From Aspergillus flavus (taxonomy: Eukaryota > Ascomycota > Eurotiomycetes > Eurotiales > Aspergillaceae), in contig NC_092403.1 in the NCBI RefSeq assembly GCF_009017415.1, positions 2,666,001-2,730,000 of the forward strand: a stretch of DNA of 64,000 nucleotides, read 5' to 3'. The notes under the pieces were generated by a model, which worked only from the letters and a program-made list of their open reading frames with translations, was not told the origin of the DNA and ran no database searches. The translations under genes were made by a program, and so were the position numbers. Of the stretch, positions 20,681-32,169 are shown piece after piece. Position 1 is the first letter of the stretch; each line of letters opens with the position of its first letter.

Positions 20681-21689
20681 GCATATGCAAAGCTGCTAGG
20701 CATCTATTCTCACAGCAGTCTCAGCTATGCGGGTACCAAACCTCAGGAAGCGATGCAACATCTGATCAAAGAGATCGAGGACTGCAAAGAAGGTCTGCAA
20801 CGTCATCTCCAGTTCTTCCCCTTAAAGGACCTTGTAATTAGTGTAGGAGCAACAACACAAGCACTATCGTCGCAGTTTCTGCTGCAGGATGGTTATCCAG
20901 ATCCCAAGCTGAACACTTTGAGGAACCTGCTTGCGAACCCCTTCGGAAATGATTTAGATGCAAAAGTGAAGATGGAAGTCCTTGCTGGAGTATACCCGCT
21001 GCTCAATATGCAACAATTTTCAACAAATGCCAGCATAGAGATGGGACGCCCTGGGGACGATATTGCTATCTTAGTGCTTGCAGAAGTGTGTAGTGTCTGC
21101 AACGATGGCGAAAGGCCTCGCCCAGAAGCGCTTCTCGTGGCCGGAACCTTGGCGCTTGGGAGACCAGTCTCATTCACACGTCTGATTGTGGAGCGTATCA
21201 GCCAGGAGCACTCCATCGTGTCTTGTGAGGAGAAACAGGCCGATTCATCAGGTATTCCCCGGCCCAGGACCGTGCTGTATGTAGTCTAATCATACTTGTC
21301 ACTTTGTCATCCATTTCAGCTTTATTTCCGATATATTTGAAGATGACACATACCCGCAGCATCAATGCTTTAGAAACTTGAAGGCCGTGCTGGAATCCGC
21401 CGGGTCCAGCCTGGAGAAGACGGTCGAAGTAAAGGTTTTCCTGTCAGATATGGAGGACTTTGAGAAGATGAATGAGGTTTACTTGCAATGGTTTGGTGAC
21501 ATCAAGCCCGCTAGAACGTAAGTAGTCACCAGCCCCCCGACTACAAGTCCCAGTTCTATATATGCAAGTTCCGTCATCATGGTAAGATTCGCAAGAGCTC
21601 AGCAATATTTCCAATCAAACAGTTGCGTGGCAGTCAAGTCAATTCCGGAATACACCGACGTTGAGATGAAGTGTGTCGCGCTCATGTAA
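20681..21689 (+). pseudogene. Truncated D-serine-dehydratase segment joined in frame to a RidA segment
   Basis: The first exon (20681-21276) matches the C-terminal half of eukaryote-type D-serine dehydratase (DSD1) and related PLP enzymes: IYSHSSLSYAG, VISVGAT, GVYPLLNMQQ and ERISQEHSIV. Its N-terminal TIM barrel with the PLP lysine is missing, and the exon starts at a splice-acceptor-like TTCTAG. A 43-base intron (21277-21319, GTATGT...TTTCAG) continues the same frame into a RidA/YjgF protein: FISDIFED, NLKAVLESAGSSLEKTVEVKVFLSDM, NEVYLQWFGDIKPART. A second intron (21518-21622) leads to TAA at 21687-21689. RidA hydrolyses reactive imines made by PLP dehydratases, so the two halves belong to one chemistry. 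There is no start codon, so this is probably a 5'-truncated gene, either an old fusion or a deletion join. Confidence 0.6.
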
Positions 21690-22431
21690 TTCGAAAAACC
21701 CAAGACGAAATGATTTAGCGAGACTATCCATCTTAAGCAGGAATTTGAGGATTTCCCGAGTTTACCTAGTCTTTGTATTTGTATTATTGGAAGGACGGGG
21801 GCATTACATACTCTACCCGCCGGTGCACTCAAATTCTTCACCATTCACTAGCTCAGCGAACTCCTGGTAATAATAAAAGTCGCCACTGACTTGCCTAGAT
21901 GATATATTCTATGTAACGAAAGCCTTCAAAATGCTTTACACTGAAAACGCGTATAGGAGTTTGTGTGCCTCCCCAATAGATTGGCCAACGCTTATACCCT
22001 ACGTTACTCTGGCCAGTTGTTCTGTATAAAGGTAGTAGGCCATACCTGGTATGCAGTAAGTGATGAAACGGCAAAGCTTTTGACTAGGAATCTTCTTATC
22101 TTACGAGAAGTATAATTATACTATGTATGTATCATAAGGCCAGATATTATATTTATCGGGCTGCTGGCCCGATTCGACATGAACATCACTGGCTATTTTA
22201 TAACGAATCCTTTTATCATCGGCTTCATTGTCGTGATAATAATCATACCCAAGGTATTGCTGACCTATCGTATCGAGGAATTCAGGTACGTTTGGTGCGT
22301 GCCTGGCGTTTCACTCAATGGCAGCCTTTTGGAGGTTGGTATAGAAGTCCGAATTAAATGGTCTATCATTTACATTCATAAAATGACATCGACACCTGTG
22401 TCGTGATCAGCGGAAGTCAGATAAACTACGA
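21690..22431. other. Intergenic, no gene seen
   Basis: The sequence is AT-leaning and shows no conserved frames. The 3' end of the modin-like gene closes it on the right. Confidence 0.4.
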
Positions 22432-24345
22432 TCAAGTCACTAACCAGCACATTGCTCGGAAAACCATGGCTATAGTTGCCTCCCTTATCTCATCCGAGTC
22501 GACTGAATCATATCCCCTGATACCTTCACAGCGGACTACCACATCAAACTGATCCCCTAGAGTTCCAGCGGACATCCCGTTGGCATGCATGATTGCGCGT
22601 CGTTTTCCCCGTTCGCGGAAACTAGCTTCGATGACGTTTAGGTTATCAAACAAGGCCTCCATCGTGGCCCGCCACTGCATGATCGGTCCTTTCCGCGTCT
22701 TATTCGCCTTTCCTGACTGCCCATTGTTGTTCTGTTCGATGGCAAACTCGAAAAATGCACAAACGAGGTCGAAGTACAAGTTGGTGTATATACCAATAGC
22801 TGCGTCCTTCCTGCGGATGAGAGAGGAGAGCTCCTCTTGTACCATGTCTATATAGTCGTGCACCTTGTGAAAAAATATTTCCGCCTCTTTATTATTATCG
22901 TTCTCGAAATGAGCCCATGCTGAAGCTCCACCTTGACATACTGTCCAGTAGTTCAAGTCTTGTACTCCGGTATTTGCACGTCGAGGATACTGCCGGAGGT
23001 CATCGATCGCTGCTGCGATCTTTCGGACAAGCGTTCCAGGGCGTCTCTCTTGTACCATGTTGTCAAGATGGCTACAGCTCTGTATGACACGATCCACAGT
23101 TTCTCTAAAACTATCCGTAATCTTCGGACGTGCAAAAGGCCCAATGGTGAAATGGTGGGGCTTTGGAACACGTACAGCATAGGTGAAACGATCGCTAATG
23201 ACTGTCGAGAGCAATGGCACCAGACAATGGACGAAAGTAGATGAAGCGGCAGGGCGTTGGTGAATCCACATTTGCTGTAGCCGGGTTTCCCAGGCTGCAG
23301 CATCCCCAACTCTGATCGGCAAGTACCCAGGAAGAAGGTCGTCATCCGGGACTATGTGTCCATAGAACATGGCGACTGTGGCTTCGTGGATGATGAATGT
23401 CTCCATTCGGGGGAATCGGAACCCCGGTGGCGATTGTTCTCTCTGCTCATACCGCAGCTGGGGAAGTTCCTTTTCAGTCAGGGCGAGACTGTTTCCAATC
23501 GCTTGAAATCCCCCCCTCGGGGGCAGACTATCCACTCCCGCCGAGGCTCCTTGCTGCTCCAACCTTCCTGGGGTGCCCATAAATGGCCCACAATTCCATT
23601 GGAGGCCCAGCAGACGGCCAAACACGGCAAGGTCCCGGACTGAAACTGTGCCTGTCAAGATATTGGCTGTTCCCGGAAGGTCATCCCAGGTACACGGCTC
23701 GAATTTGACACAGATACCAAAGTGTCTATTTGGCTCTACGCTGTGGTCTGCCTTAGCAGAAAGGACATATCCGGATCCATCTTCTAACTCCCGGTCATCA
23801 ATCTGATCACTGTCCGAAAGTTGGTCGTAAAGCCTTGATGTTTCAGAGTCTCGATCAGTTCCAGCATGTGATGACGACGAAAATGTCTGCATTCGTCTAT
23901 TTGAGAGGTCATTGAACATTTTGATATGCTGTAGAAACAATGTCCAGGAAACATGGGTGCGCACGTCACTAAAGTCATCACCAAGCTGGCTAATCAAAAT
24001 AGATTTCCCCAAGTACTTAGACCGCCAGGCGTTATCTTTCCGTATGGAGGGAATCAGATCCAGTACACTCCATGAAGGAGATGGCGGGGCTGGCGCATTA
24101 AACTTCGCATCAGCAAAACCGATATAAATATGGGGCCGGACAAATGTGGTCTCAAATCGGAACTCCCGCCAGATATACCGTCGATGTCGGAAGCGAGACC
24201 AGTCGCCGATAAACCGCCTCGAACAACGATTGTAACCATATGCGGTTGTGAAATATTGCTGTAGCAACTGGGACGCTGTTGCAGCCAACGCGATTATAGA
24301 TACTACAAATGCCGTGAGGGCTATAGAGTCACTTGTATCCAGCAT
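22432..24345 (-). CDS. Modin-like fungal membrane protein
   Basis: One exon gives about 637 residues from the first ATG (24345); the longer open frame starts with a TTG. Residues about 8-28 form one hydrophobic helix, followed by QLLQQYFTTAYGYNRC, then a tryptophan/arginine-rich patch (IGDWSRFRHRRYIWREFRFET). This start is characteristic of fungal proteins annotated as modin. The family's function is not established. The body is polar with scattered Trp and Cys and no known catalytic motif. Membrane anchoring with a cytosolic body is inferred from the helix and the basic residues after it. A HET-domain gene lies 12 kb away, but no functional link is shown. Confidence 0.6.
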   Translation of the reverse strand: MLDTSDSIALTAFVVSIIALAATASQLLQQYFTTAYGYNRCSRRFIGDWSRFRHRRYIWREFRFETTFVRPHIYIGFADAKFNAPAPPSPSWSVLDLIPSIRKDNAWRSKYLGKSILISQLGDDFSDVRTHVSWTLFLQHIKMFNDLSNRRMQTFSSSSHAGTDRDSETSRLYDQLSDSDQIDDRELEDGSGYVLSAKADHSVEPNRHFGICVKFEPCTWDDLPGTANILTGTVSVRDLAVFGRLLGLQWNCGPFMGTPGRLEQQGASAGVDSLPPRGGFQAIGNSLALTEKELPQLRYEQREQSPPGFRFPRMETFIIHEATVAMFYGHIVPDDDLLPGYLPIRVGDAAAWETRLQQMWIHQRPAASSTFVHCLVPLLSTVISDRFTYAVRVPKPHHFTIGPFARPKITDSFRETVDRVIQSCSHLDNMVQERRPGTLVRKIAAAIDDLRQYPRRANTGVQDLNYWTVCQGGASAWAHFENDNNKEAEIFFHKVHDYIDMVQEELSSLIRRKDAAIGIYTNLYFDLVCAFFEFAIEQNNNGQSGKANKTRKGPIMQWRATMEALFDNLNVIEASFRERGKRRAIMHANGMSAGTLGDQFDVVVRCEGIRGYDSVDSDEIREATIAMVFRAMCWLVT

Positions 24346-24516
24346 GTGCTCAAGCAAATATACCTTACAGGATTCCGCGGTTAGTAGGCTCGAGGCGGTA
24401 CAGCATTCTTCGCAAACCTTGATACCCTTACTATGAAGTTAAATATACAGGTCGTGGGAGATGGTAGGTAAAAATTAAGTCACCATGTACCGTCAGTCGT
24501 TGATGCGGAACGGAAA

Positions 24517-24547
<31 letters not shown>
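24517..24547. repeat. (AC)n-(AG)n microsatellite
   Basis: A run of about six AC units is followed directly by about nine AG units, upstream of the modin-like gene. Confidence 0.85.
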
Positions 24548-24752
24548 AGGAGAACCCACCGCTACTCTCTTGGGTTTCACGCTAAGTGATTATTACAATG
24601 ACACTAAAGCTCGGCTATCGCAGCAGCTCCCAGTGACTGGTCCAACCTAACGCCCATCGCTTCTCCGGAGGACGATCGTAATAAGATCTCTGGTACGGCT
24701 AAGCCATGGTGACCCACCCCACCGATAAGCGCGTCTAGATAACGATGCTTGA

Positions 24753-25193
24753 TACAGTAAACCCTGGTATAAGCAAACCCGATATAGGGAATTTACGCGT
24801 TATAAGCAATCTAATTGATTACCATACAAAATTGCTTCAAAAGGAACATAGTGGGTCATCTTGACCAATTACGTACTCTTAAAAATAAAAACAAGAATCA
24901 CGTGTCCACTTTCTTTTAGTATCTTTAGATTTAAAATCCTACCTGTACAACACATCAATACGGTATTGACAACACCTAATGTATATATTTCTATACTGCA
25001 CAACAATCCTTATAATAATACCCTCCACTACGCAAAAGATCAATAAATATACAATACAAATTATATATTATATATACTACTTAAAATCCTGATTTCTACT
25101 AGTCTATATAGAAATTTCACTATAAGCAGTCCCCCGATATAAGCAATTTGAAGGGCTTGCTGAATTGGTTGCTCATGACGGGGGTTTACTGTA
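24753..25193. mobile_element. 441-bp MITE, Fot1/pogo-like ends
   Basis: The left end TACAGTAAACCC (24753-24764) and the right end GGGTTTACTGTA (25182-25193) are perfect 12-base inverted repeats. The similarity continues imperfectly inwards: ATAAGCAA on the left against TGAGCAA read from the right. Both termini begin with TA, the target dinucleotide of Fot1/pogo and Tc1-mariner elements. The motif ATAAGCAA recurs inside the element near each end. The interior is AT-rich and has no transposase, so this is a non-autonomous copy. Confidence 0.7.
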
Positions 25194-25991
25194 GATAAGT
25201 ATCCACCTTCTGGTCCTTGGCACCAATGGCTACAAAGTTAAGCACTGCCACAAAGTCAAAGTACACGACGGCAATAACTTGGATGTCTGGCCTAGTCTAT
25301 CATCCTTGTGAGTTCGAAAGCTAATAAACAAGACCTGAGAGCTCGGTACCAAGTATTAGAGTCCCCTTGTTTGTCTTTCAATTGGTCTGCGTCTAAGATA
25401 AATCCTATTTTTGATCAGATCAGTGTAATATAGATATTTTTGGATCAACGATTGCTCACTTGATATTCTGACTCTGCTTTCAACGGGGTCCGTTACACAT
25501 TTTACAATGTACCATCCCATGGCTCCAAACCAAACGGGCTGCCAAAGGTGAATAAAATGTTTGTCCCTCCAGAGCCGTTACATAATCCTTTCGGGCCCGA
25601 CTGAGGCGACACCGGGTAAACCTAAAGAAGGGCTGGAGTAGAAGTGGCGAGCCTAACGTTGTCTGGGGCAGAGAAGGCACAGCCAATGAACCATCGCCGA
25701 TCAATGTAGCTCAATCTCTCACATTCCATGACACGGTTACTATTGTACAAGCCCTCAGGCTGTGGGGCTTTGGCCCCTAGGGAAAGGATCCAAAGAGATG
25801 AGCCTCTGCTAGATCATGTCCTGATAGTTACCCGCTGAGCCGTTATATTGTCACTAGATGGTCTTGTCTTTAAAAACTCTCTAGCCTCCCAATTCAGCAT
25901 TCTGCTGACCGAAAAAGCAAATAGGTACAATCAATATATTCATTACCAGCGTTCTGATTGTTATTTTTCTCATTTTCCTTTCCTTGTGCAC

Positions 25992-26842
25992 ATGTCTCAT
26001 ACCATGACGAAGGTTTTCCGTGCCTGCGTGGTACTTACATTATTCCTACTCGCCAATGCCGCTGACGACCGCACCTGCTACTATTTGGATGGCTCCACTG
26101 CGAACAATCATGTCCCTTGCACTACAAATTCCGTCACAAACTGCTGTGGCTCAAACGATATCTGCCTGAGCAATGGACTATGCTATCTTCAAGGGTCACA
26201 AGGACTATCCCTATCGCGAGGGACCTGCAGTGACAAGAATTGGGGGTCTGAATGCTATAAGCCATGTTGTACGTCGAAAGATACCGTGATTCTAGGAGAG
26301 AGAAATCCGTGAATTCAGTTAACGAGACAATTACTAACTCCCATTTGATGCTAGCCAGCTACAGACGTAATACCGGAATGCCAATTATGAACATCGGCTA
26401 CAATTACTCCTCAACGCAGTACTGCTGCGGCACGGTGATCGTCGACAACAACGCTGTGGGCTGCAAATATGAAGACCCGTTTGAACTGACAGAAGCCACG
26501 GTTATTCCCGGGGTGGCTTATCTGGCGAACAACGGTGTGAATGGGAACTCTACTTCATCGCCGTCATCGTCATCGTGCATCGCGGTCGAGGCCGGCGTGA
26601 GTATCCCGCTTGGGGTGATTGCCATTGCTGCTGGGATATGGGCTCTTTGGGAACGGCGCCGTGGTCGCCGCCAACTCCGGAACTATTCCCCAATGAGTGA
26701 TGCCGAGGGAACTGTGTCAGTGGCACCCGCGCCGGGTCACCAGCATCAGACAGCAGAGCTCGGTGGGCAGGGGGTGGCGATGCCGTTACCAGAGTTGATG
26801 GACACCAGGACGGAATATCGAGAAGCCCCCAGTAAGCCCTGA
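25992..26842 (+). CDS. Cysteine-rich single-pass membrane protein
   Basis: Two exons (25992-26268, 26355-26842; intron with GTACGT and an ACTAACT branch site) give 254 residues, or 250 from the next ATG, which starts the signal peptide (TKVFRACVVLTLFLLANAA). The ectodomain contains about a dozen cysteines in pairs such as NCCGSNDICL and QYCCGTVIV. A serine-rich stretch (STSSPSSSS) leads to a membrane helix (VSIPLGVIAIAAGIWALW) closed by the stop-transfer block ERRRGRR. A low-complexity cytosolic tail of about 70 residues ends the protein. The plan matches the many fungal type I surface proteins of WSC-like or sensor-like type; no function is known. Confidence 0.8.
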
Positions 26843-28526
26843 TAAATGCTCCGGAAGTGGTGTATATATCTTGTTAGCTTTTATATGATGAAAACATGAC
26901 ACTAGGTGAAACGGGTCATAGCACGATAAGAATAATAATAATGCATAGAACGCTGTATTCCAAGAGTGCAAAAGGGGAATGTTGAGGGGAAATAAGCCAT
27001 CCCACGAATACTGAAGAGCATTGTCATAGATGGAGCGATATTGTACACGAAATAAAATATGCTCCGCTTTACTTCCATTAGTCAAGGCCCTAGAATAGAG
27101 GTTTAACTGAGAAATACGACTGGTATATAGGGGAGACACATCGTAGTGTTCTGGTAGTGATATATTAGGCTATAGCATTACGTATTATCTGAGTCGTTTA
27201 TTGCCGTTAGTCTTTCGAAGTTGGTGGAGCCTTTTATTAGAAGACCCGCTTGTACCGGCGTTGTGTTAATTATCTCATCTGATCATAAATCACACAAGAT
27301 GGGCAAATATTCAAATAGCAAAACGGGAAATGACCAGCACAAAATAAAACCAAAGCTGCCTGTGCTACGTTTCTTGTGCATTGGCAAAATACGGCAGCAT
27401 AGAGGGATCAACACTAGGCTCTGGGTTGCTTAGCCACCGAACTCTCTGCATTGGCTATTCCAGCAGATTCCATTGTATCCTCACTTGCAGCATGGGGTGA
27501 CCTAATATTGCATCGGGATTTCACCGTCGCCCAGGGTTGGGGCTACACCCACTCCATTTAAGGAGCATCAACAATGGTGAGCGATGCTTCCTTATAATAA
27601 GCAATGATAGCACCTGATAGACAAGAACGTTCGCCACTGATCCCGTATGTCTGCCTTGATAGATGAGAACAGACATAAAACTGATATGGTAGGAGGATGA
27701 GACCGGTCATGGCGTAGAGTGGCGCCAAGGCTAGGCAAATATTGTTTGTCTAAGGATGGACTACACATACGTATATATGGAAGTAACTTGGATTTTGTTT
27801 ACACCAGCCTGGGTCTTGTTCTTGCCCTGAAAGATGACAACCAGCCGCTTGGAACTGTTTTAGATCTCCATCTGTTATCTAAGCGCGCTTATCTGCCATA
27901 AGAAAATTATGGCACTGACCTGGAGTGGTATTCGTTCGAGTGATCATTGAGTTCGGGTAAATGTATAGGCGGTCAAACCAAGCGTAACAGGTTATAAAGA
28001 TCCGTGGTGAGAGAATAGAGCTTCCAAGGGAAGGAGGATTCGTCTGGTCTCGACGTGTGGGGAATGATCGTAAATTCTCCTATTTGTTGAGACTGAAAAC
28101 AACGAAATAAAATCCTCATGATTGTGGGGACGGGTTTGCTTGTTATGGAGTGTGCTCGAAGGAAAGTTTGGCATTCTCACCTTTTGATAGGGTGAAGTAG
28201 AACGCGTAAGAGCCCCAACGTCCAAGCCTTTCTGCACTGCCTCAAAAGACAGAAAAGACCTCCCATACGTGCTTTAGATTCAACCCCCAGGGCTGACTAG
28301 TCTCATGGACTGTCTAACTACGAATCCCGGCAACCTTCATGTTTGTTTGTACGAGAAGAGGATGATCCCAATATAGCATCATCGAACAGAATGTGTTGGA
28401 CGCCTGATGTAGACTCAGCTCCCATTCTGCTTTCTCTGCGGAGACCGCAATGTGAGTATATAAAGAGGATACGACACATTCCAAGCACAATACCGACCAT
28501 TGAAGTTCTCCCACAAATCTGATAAC
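26843..28526. other. Long intergenic region with a TATA box at its end
   Basis: No gene was recognised in about 1.7 kb. TATATAAA at 28457-28464, 63 bases before the GH79 start codon, is a good core promoter for that gene. Small ORFs in between lack features. Confidence 0.45.
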
Positions 28527-30345
28527 ATGCGTCTCCTTCTCATCGCGCCTCTCTTCTCTGCTGTCTCTTACGGAGCACAGGCTACAAATTCATCTATCTC
28601 TATATGTCCCCCGGCTACCAAGCCCGCCAATGCCTCCGACGCAATTCCAGCCACGTTTCCTGGATATGCATTTGAGGAGTCCTCCTTTGTATATTACGCG
28701 GGAAATAAGACGAATCCCAACCGCGTCTCTCAAAATCTGATACGGGCAGTTTCGCAGAAGACCAAAACTCGCCCGGTCATCCGAGTGGGAGGGACATCGC
28801 TGTAAGATAGAGCAGTGGCCGGCCTGGGGTCAACACTAACTGATAGTAGGGACCGTGCCACATACGATCCAAATCTATCCGACCCCATCTACAATCCCGA
28901 TCCGAACAGCGGCATTCCGACACACTTGAAAATTGGACCGTCCTTCTTCGACCTTTTTGCCAACTTTCCGGAGGCAAAATATGTCATTGATATCCCCATG
29001 TACCATGATAATCTGAGCAACTCCATCCTGTTCGCTGAAGCAGCGAACAAAAGAATCGGCGCATCCAACATCTATGCCTGGGAGATTGGTAATGAGCCTG
29101 ACAACTACGGGAATACTGGCGCGGATTGGAACGAGAAACAATTCAGCGAGAAGTGGGGAAATTGGTCCAAGGCTATATCGAAAGCGCTCAACGCTTCATT
29201 AGATTCACAAACCTACCAGGCCGTTGCCTTGTCCTCACAGACTGGGGTTACTGGTACACCTGGCGGGGATGCAGACTCGTGGAAAATGTACGTCCTCTCG
29301 CTCATGGCGTTTCAAGGTGATACTTACCAGAAGAAAATTCAGAGGGGAGATTTTTAAGCAAGGGGGTATGGAACAATACAAGGAGAGAATGAAAACCGTT
29401 TCTATGCATTAGTGAGCCATCCCTTGCTACACGTTCTTATACATATACTCACTATACTGGTACAGTTACCAAATCAAGGCCAACGAAACGTCAGATTTAC
29501 AAGGTAGGTTCTCTATATCAGCCTGTGATTCATTAACCTAATGACCGAGATAGCGGACTTGATGAACCACGACGAAGTCATCAAGGGCACAGCCTTCATC
29601 AAAACAGCGCTACAGAACTTGGCGACAATCGGAGTTGATGTCCCCATTGTCCTTGGCGAAGTGGGAAATACACTCGGTAATGGGTCATCGGGTGTAAATC
29701 TGGAAGGAGTTCTGGGGTCTGCCTTGTGGCAGGTAGACCTCTCGCTGTACACTATGTTTCTGGTAAGATGACCATCTGAGAAAGGAATGCTCCTCTAATC
29801 TTGACTGACTCTGGTGTAAGGGAGTTCATGGTATCAGTATGCAGTCGGGAACCAAATTTCCCTTTGCGCTCTGGCACCCGCAATATAACAACACTGCCGG
29901 TGCTGTACTGCCAGCCTTCTACGCGCAGATCTTCGCGGCAGAGTTCATCGGCTCTCATGGAAATGTTACTGTGGCAAATATCGACCTTGGACAGCCACAT
30001 CTATCCGCATATGCTGCTTACGAGGGAGCTAACTTGGCTCGGCTCGCCATTATTAACCTCGAGCTGTGGGATGGCCGCCATGAAAGCCAGGAAAAGCGCC
30101 ACTCCAAGCAGATGCTGCTCCACGTGCCCGCTGGTACCGACAGTGTCACAGTGAAACGGCTAACTAGTCCAGCGGGGGGTATGGCCAGAAATTCTAACCA
30201 GATCACATGGGGTGGGATGCAGTGGACTTACGAGAACGAGGGCAGAGGGGAAAATGTTTCTACTGGCGCAGAGAGATTGTCTGTTAAGGATGGTACCGTG
30301 CACATCGCCGTTAACGCAAGCGAAGCTGCTATGGTCTTCTTTTGA
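28527..30345 (+). CDS. Secreted GH79 glycoside hydrolase (beta-glucuronidase type)
   Basis: Six exons (28527-28801, 28850-29287, 29331-29411, 29466-29503, 29554-29762, 29821-30345) splice in phase to 521 residues. A signal peptide (MRLLLIAPLFSAVSYGAQA) starts the protein. The GH79 catalytic signs are WEIGNEPDNYG, with Glu as acid/base, and VPIVLGEVGN, with Glu as nucleophile. FVYYAGNKTNPNRVSQNL and RPVIRVGGTSLD precede them and a C-terminal beta-sandwich domain (ARLAIINLELWDG) closes the protein. Several NxS/T sites fit secretion. GH79 enzymes release glucuronic acid or 4-O-methyl-glucuronic acid, for example from arabinogalactan. Both catalytic residues and all splice sites are intact, so it looks functional. 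Confidence 0.88.
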
Positions 30346-30855
30346 GGGATTTATTGCTTCTTCACCAGATCTATGTAACAGAATACCAGAGTTCTGCTCA
30401 ATGTTGGTAAACTCTTCCAGTACAATGTATAGCAGGACCAGTCAATGTAAGCGAGAACCAGCGCTATAAAATTCAAAGAAAAAGGGGGGAAATAAGGAAT
30501 GGGGAAAGTACACACTGGCAATTGATTAGTCTGGTGAAAGAAGTGTATTTTAATCCGGATTTGACAACCCGTCATCCATAGGAAGTTAGAGGGTTAGGAG
30601 CGTAGCAGGAAAGGCCAAGAATGCATAGTTAGTACCTGAGGCGCAATACACACTTCTGGCCTGAAACCTAGAAACGCGATACAGCACGTGATATGTAATG
30701 CTGGCCAGCAAGAGCAGCCTGAGGCCCTTCACCCCATTTCCCCTCAGCCCAACCCTTCATCCCTGCGTACGGCAGCCCGTTGGTCCCCTTCCAAGTACGG
30801 GAGAACAAAATATGAGACAGCTACATAGGGAGACAGCATTTCAATTCTATGTACG
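30346..30855. other. Intergenic; upstream region of the Zn2Cys6 gene
   Basis: The first part is the 3' flank of the GH79 gene. The part near 30740-30790 is C-rich. No gene seen. Confidence 0.4.
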
Positions 30856-32169
30856 ATGCCGAGTGCTCCACATGCGATGCGTTTGCGCCCGCGACAGGCA
30901 CGATCGAAGGATGGATGCTACACGTGTCGGCGCCGGCATAAAAAGTGTGACGAGGAGAGGCCTGCTTGCCTGGCTTGCCGAAGAAATAAATTGACTTGCT
31001 CCTGGCCTACTCAAGCATACCCGAGTCATCTGGAGGCGGGGCATAACGAACCAGAGAAAACCAGACTTGATTCTTTCTTTGGCCATCGAAATAAAGAGAT
31101 TATAATCAAAGGAACGTCCGCATCGCTTCTCAACTTCTATTCTCCATCCTCAGCTGGAATATCAGAGGGTCTCTCCTATTACTTGAGATATACTGCAAAG
31201 AGCCTCGAGGATTTGACTTGTCCACTACTTAGGCCAATCTGGAAAGGGCAGATCCTTGAAGATTCAAAGGAGTTTACCTTCGTTGCCAGTTCCTTGGACT
31301 CTATCACCTCACTCCATCGCGCCAGATTACAACCTTCCGAATCTTTGCGCCATATCAAAGAGGCATTCTCTTGCCGGGCAGCATCAATCAATGAATTTCG
31401 ATCCACCGTTACCGAAATTACGCCACGCAATGCGTCGGCTGTTCTAGATTTTGCTGCACTTCAATTTGTCCTGTGCCTGGACTTCCCACGATCGACCACA
31501 AATTTTGGGCCTGGCAGAATAATTAGTGCCATGTCTGCACTTATCTCTGCCCTACGCGGGTTTTGGAACCTCCAGCCATCAACAGTTCCCCTTGTCAAGG
31601 ATCCATACATCCGTTCCTGGTCAAAAATTCCCCAGCCCGAAATGAATGACACTACTCATAACCCCAACCTGCTTGCAAGGCTTGAATGTCTGTACGAGTT
31701 CATAAACTCGGGCCAGCCTTCGTCGGAAAGGACCACATGCTGTATTGCTCTGGCCCAGCTCCACGCATTTTTCGCTAAAATGTCCCTCCGTGAACGCGAT
31801 TGGAATCTGTTACGTACGTGGCCAGGAATTATGCCGGGGGAATTCGTCAGCCTGATAGACAAACGGAACCCTCTTGCTCTAGTAATAACAACGTATTGGT
31901 GCGTTCCAATTTTTCGGGGCTCAAGGCACTGGTTGTTCGCTGGCTGGGATGGTGGGTTTCCTTCGGCAGCTGCTACGTTCATGACCGGGGATGCTGATCT
32001 AGCTTTGTTTCTGTCGGACGCAACGAAGTATGGGATGGCCGGGGATAGTCTGCGTTCAGATGTGACATATGAGACACGCTTGTGTCACAAGAATATATTG
32101 ATACCTTATTATGGCAAAAACCCACTGGTCGACAATTACATTAGCAAGTCACCATGCCCAGAAAGCTGA
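30856..32169 (+). CDS. Zn2Cys6 transcription factor
   Basis: A single-exon 437-residue protein carries an N-terminal zinc cluster: CYTCRRRHKKC followed by six residues, C-x2-C and x6-C, the fungal C6 pattern. Basic residues precede and lie within it (RPRQARSKDG). The rest resembles the fungal-specific transcription-factor region 2 (helical, with LLNFYSPSSAG and ALISALRGFWNL). It would bind DNA in the nucleus and control nearby genes. The BBE oxidase gene follows on the same strand about 800 bases downstream, followed by the CoA-ligase, hydroxylase and amidohydrolase genes, which makes it a candidate local regulator. Confidence 0.88.
   Translation: MPSAPHAMRLRPRQARSKDGCYTCRRRHKKCDEERPACLACRRNKLTCSWPTQAYPSHLEAGHNEPEKTRLDSFFGHRNKEIIIKGTSASLLNFYSPSSAGISEGLSYYLRYTAKSLEDLTCPLLRPIWKGQILEDSKEFTFVASSLDSITSLHRARLQPSESLRHIKEAFSCRAASINEFRSTVTEITPRNASAVLDFAALQFVLCLDFPRSTTNFGPGRIISAMSALISALRGFWNLQPSTVPLVKDPYIRSWSKIPQPEMNDTTHNPNLLARLECLYEFINSGQPSSERTTCCIALAQLHAFFAKMSLRERDWNLLRTWPGIMPGEFVSLIDKRNPLALVITTYWCVPIFRGSRHWLFAGWDGGFPSAAATFMTGDADLALFLSDATKYGMAGDSLRSDVTYETRLCHKNILIPYYGKNPLVDNYISKSPCPES

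Noticed and set aside
26786..27139. 117-codon minus-strand ORF after the cysteine-rich membrane protein
   Set aside because: Overlaps the 3' end of a better-supported gene and has no features.
30698..30994. ORF overlapping the start of the Zn2Cys6 gene
   Set aside because: Different frame from the zinc cluster; a shadow ORF.
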